A stretch of 64,000 nucleotides of DNA from Sporosarcina sp. 6E9 (GTDB lineage Bacteria > Bacillota > Bacilli > Bacillales_A > Planococcaceae): positions 62,001 through 126,000 of the forward strand of contig NZ_JAGEMN010000005.1 in NCBI RefSeq assembly GCF_017921835.1. Reading direction: 5' to 3'. Numbering within the stretch: position 1 is the stretch's first letter; each line of letters opens with the position of its first letter. The notes under the pieces were generated by a model. The model was given only the letters and a program-made list of their open reading frames with translations. It had not been told where the DNA came from and searched no databases. The position numbers and the translations under genes were made by a program. Shown piece by piece: positions 62,564 to 64,000 of the stretch.

Positions 62564-63847
62564 TTAAAACGAATTGCCATTTTCTAGCGTCATTTCAACT
62601 TCAAGCAATTGTCCCTCACGATATACTTTCATCGTCATCTTGTCGCCAACTTCTTTTACATTATATAGATGTTTCCGCAAGGCAACCATATCCTCTATTT
62701 TTTCGCCATCCATTTCAACAATGACATCATAACGTTGAATATCGGCTTTGGATGCTGGAGAATTCGGAACAACTTCATTAATGACAACGCCTTCTGTAAC
62801 ATCATTCGGTAACTTTAATACAATCTGTTGTTGCGCAGGAATACTCGAAAGATCGATTAATGTAACACCCATTGTCGGACGAATCACTTCGCCGTGCTGT
62901 TCAAGCTTTTCTATTATGGGAATCGCTAAATTTATAGGAATGGCAAGGCCGATGCCTTCAACTGTTTCCTGAGATATTTTCATCGAATTTATGCCGATTA
63001 ACTGACCCGCCATATTAATAAGTGCACCGCCAGAGTTTCCTGGATTTATCGCCGCATCGGTTTGCAATACATCTGAATACCAGTCAACAATCCCATCTTC
63101 ATTGAAATCTACTGGAATCGATCTGTCCTTACCAGATACAACACCTTGTGTTACAGAACCTGCGAATCCTAACCCCAACGGATTTCCAATCGCGATGACC
63201 GTTTCACCCCGTTTTAGCGCATCAGAATCTCCAAACTCCGCAACCGCTTTTACATCAGCGGCATCGATTTCAATAACAGCTAGGTCCGTCCACATATCGC
63301 TTCCAACAAGACGTCCTTGTGCTTTTTTACCATCATCAAATGTGACATCGATTTCTTGCGCGCCTTCAACAACATGATGATTTGTCACAATGTATGCTTT
63401 TCCATTCTGTTTTTTATAAATTACGCCTGATCCTGTTCCAGTTTCTTGCGTCGTTTCAGATGATGACCAGAAGTCACGAACCGTTTGTAAATTTGTCACA
63501 CCAACGACTGCGTCAGTAACTGATTGAACAACATCTGTAATGTCTGTGTTAATATCAATCGATAATCGCTCTTCTTGCATGCCGATATTATTTTTTTCAC
63601 CCGTATTATTTAGCACTTTATTCGATGTGGTTTCATTGGGAAGTAGAAACCATACAAGTAGCGCACCTACAACAACGCCAAGTAATCCATAGATAAACCC
63701 GCCGCCTTTTCTGGGAGGTCGAGTTTCTCGCTTTATAGGCCGATCATAATCCGTTTTTTCTATTTCAGGTGAATGTGTTTCGGTATTGTTCAATGGTGTT
63801 TTCGACTCAATCGATTCGGATTCAGTCGGTTTATTGTATTCATCCAT
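62564..63847 (-). CDS. HtrA/DegP-like serine protease with PDZ domain
   Basis: Membrane-anchored quality-control protease, about 427 residues. A cytoplasmic N-terminus rich in Glu/Thr/Arg (about 1-48), one transmembrane helix (about 52-72, GLLGVVVGALLVWFLLP), a trypsin-like domain with His in VTNHHVVEGA near 155, Asp in WTDLAVIEID near 186 and Ser in NPGNSGGALINMAG near 268, and one PDZ domain (about 330-427). ATG 63847 is 9 bases from AAAGG; the ATG at 63856 abuts it. In Bacillales this is the htrC/yycK type gene beside rlmH. Confidence 0.94.
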   Translation of the reverse strand: MDEYNKPTESESIESKTPLNNTETHSPEIEKTDYDRPIKRETRPPRKGGGFIYGLLGVVVGALLVWFLLPNETTSNKVLNNTGEKNNIGMQEERLSIDINTDITDVVQSVTDAVVGVTNLQTVRDFWSSSETTQETGTGSGVIYKKQNGKAYIVTNHHVVEGAQEIDVTFDDGKKAQGRLVGSDMWTDLAVIEIDAADVKAVAEFGDSDALKRGETVIAIGNPLGLGFAGSVTQGVVSGKDRSIPVDFNEDGIVDWYSDVLQTDAAINPGNSGGALINMAGQLIGINSMKISQETVEGIGLAIPINLAIPIIEKLEQHGEVIRPTMGVTLIDLSSIPAQQQIVLKLPNDVTEGVVINEVVPNSPASKADIQRYDVIVEMDGEKIEDMVALRKHLYNVKEVGDKMTMKVYREGQLLEVEMTLENGNSF

Positions 63848-63904
63848 ACGCTTCATCCTTTCTATTCTTTCTTTACTTAAACATACCCTTATTTCGTTCA
63901 GTAT

Positions 63905-63962
63905 AACGAAAAAACCTCACCAATTAGAGCGTTGACAACAACTCTTCAGGCAAGGTTTTCCC
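63905..63962 (-). terminator. Terminator of the gene entering from the window edge
   Basis: On the minus strand AAACCTTGCC pairs loosely with GGTGAGGTTT around a large loop, then TTTTTTCG. It follows directly on the stop of the partial gene. Confidence 0.6.
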
Positions 63963-64000
63963 TCATACTCTAACTAATTCAGTTGGCGCGTCTGCATCCG
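63963..64000 (-). CDS. Partial gene at the window edge (3' end only)
   Basis: The minus frame reads D-A-D-A-P-T-E-L-V-R-V and a TGA stop, followed by a terminator. By position next to htrA it may be the end of a WalJ/YycJ-like metallo-beta-lactamase-fold gene, but 12 codons are too few to tell. Confidence 0.4.
   Translation of the reverse strand, partial: DADAPTELVRV

Overview
The window looks like a chromosomal segment of a low-to-moderate GC member of the Bacillales, most likely Planococcaceae close to Sporosarcina. The clues are a complete ureABCEFGD operon whose UreC residue numbering coincides with that known for Sporosarcina pasteurii urease, T-box and S-box control of trp and met genes, Bacillus-type muropeptide/oligopeptide transport genes, and an htrA - small CxxH/CxxC gene - rlmH block that in Bacillales lies near the replication origin. 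No tRNA, rRNA, intact insertion sequence, prophage or CRISPR array was seen; the region reads as ordinary core/accessory chromosome with many small operons, mostly on the minus strand.

Layout. 1-400: a 21-bp-phased repeat array and a 30-residue membrane peptide. 0.4-5 kb: a minus-strand ABC exporter operon with a YtrA-type GntR repressor and a matching palindromic operator over its promoter. 5-8 kb: a TauE/SafE permease, a VOC protein, an unknown coiled-coil protein, a gene remnant and an acyl-CoA thioesterase. 8.2-13.3 kb: urease operon. 13.6-20.4 kb: LD-carboxypeptidase plus a five-gene oligopeptide ABC transporter, likely for cell-wall peptide uptake and recycling. 20.7-28.0 kb: a DUF4003 gene and trpEDCFBA behind a promoter and a tryptophan T-box leader. 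28.2-35.3 kb: an RluF-like pseudouridine synthase, a polar amino-acid ABC transporter, a D,D-carboxypeptidase, MgtE and a second TauE/SafE protein. 35.4-39.9 kb: SAM riboswitch, metNPQ and an M20D amidohydrolase. 39.9-50.2 kb: CoA-transferase with a LytTR regulator, an MFS permease, a phosphodiesterase-like enzyme, a lipoprotein, an ABC exporter and a NupC transporter. 50.4-59.2 kb: acyl-CoA ligase, a second RluF paralogue, an NlpC/P60 enzyme, a LysR regulator divergent from a CofE-like (F420 gamma-glutamyl ligase family) gene, a Nudix CoA hydrolase and two DUF proteins. 59.4-61.6 kb: a PTS-IIC-like permease and D-lactate dehydrogenase behind two perfect Rex boxes. 61.7-64 kb: rlmH, the CxxH/CxxC gene, htrA and the tail of one more gene.

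The most unusual signal is not a gene: four intergenic spots carry arrays of a short conserved core (8-10 bp) repeated at 20-21 bp while the spacers between cores are unrelated. Two arrays share one core (AAACGACYAA) in opposite orientation; the other two have different cores (TTTGCTTGCA and AGGACTTC). Same architecture with different words suggests a general phased DNA-binding or RNA feature of this genome. Other points worth attention are the CofE-like gene with its LysR partner, the Rex-controlled permease/D-LDH pair, the amidohydrolase inside the methionine-uptake operon, and the 126-bp inverted-repeat element sitting between metP and metQ.
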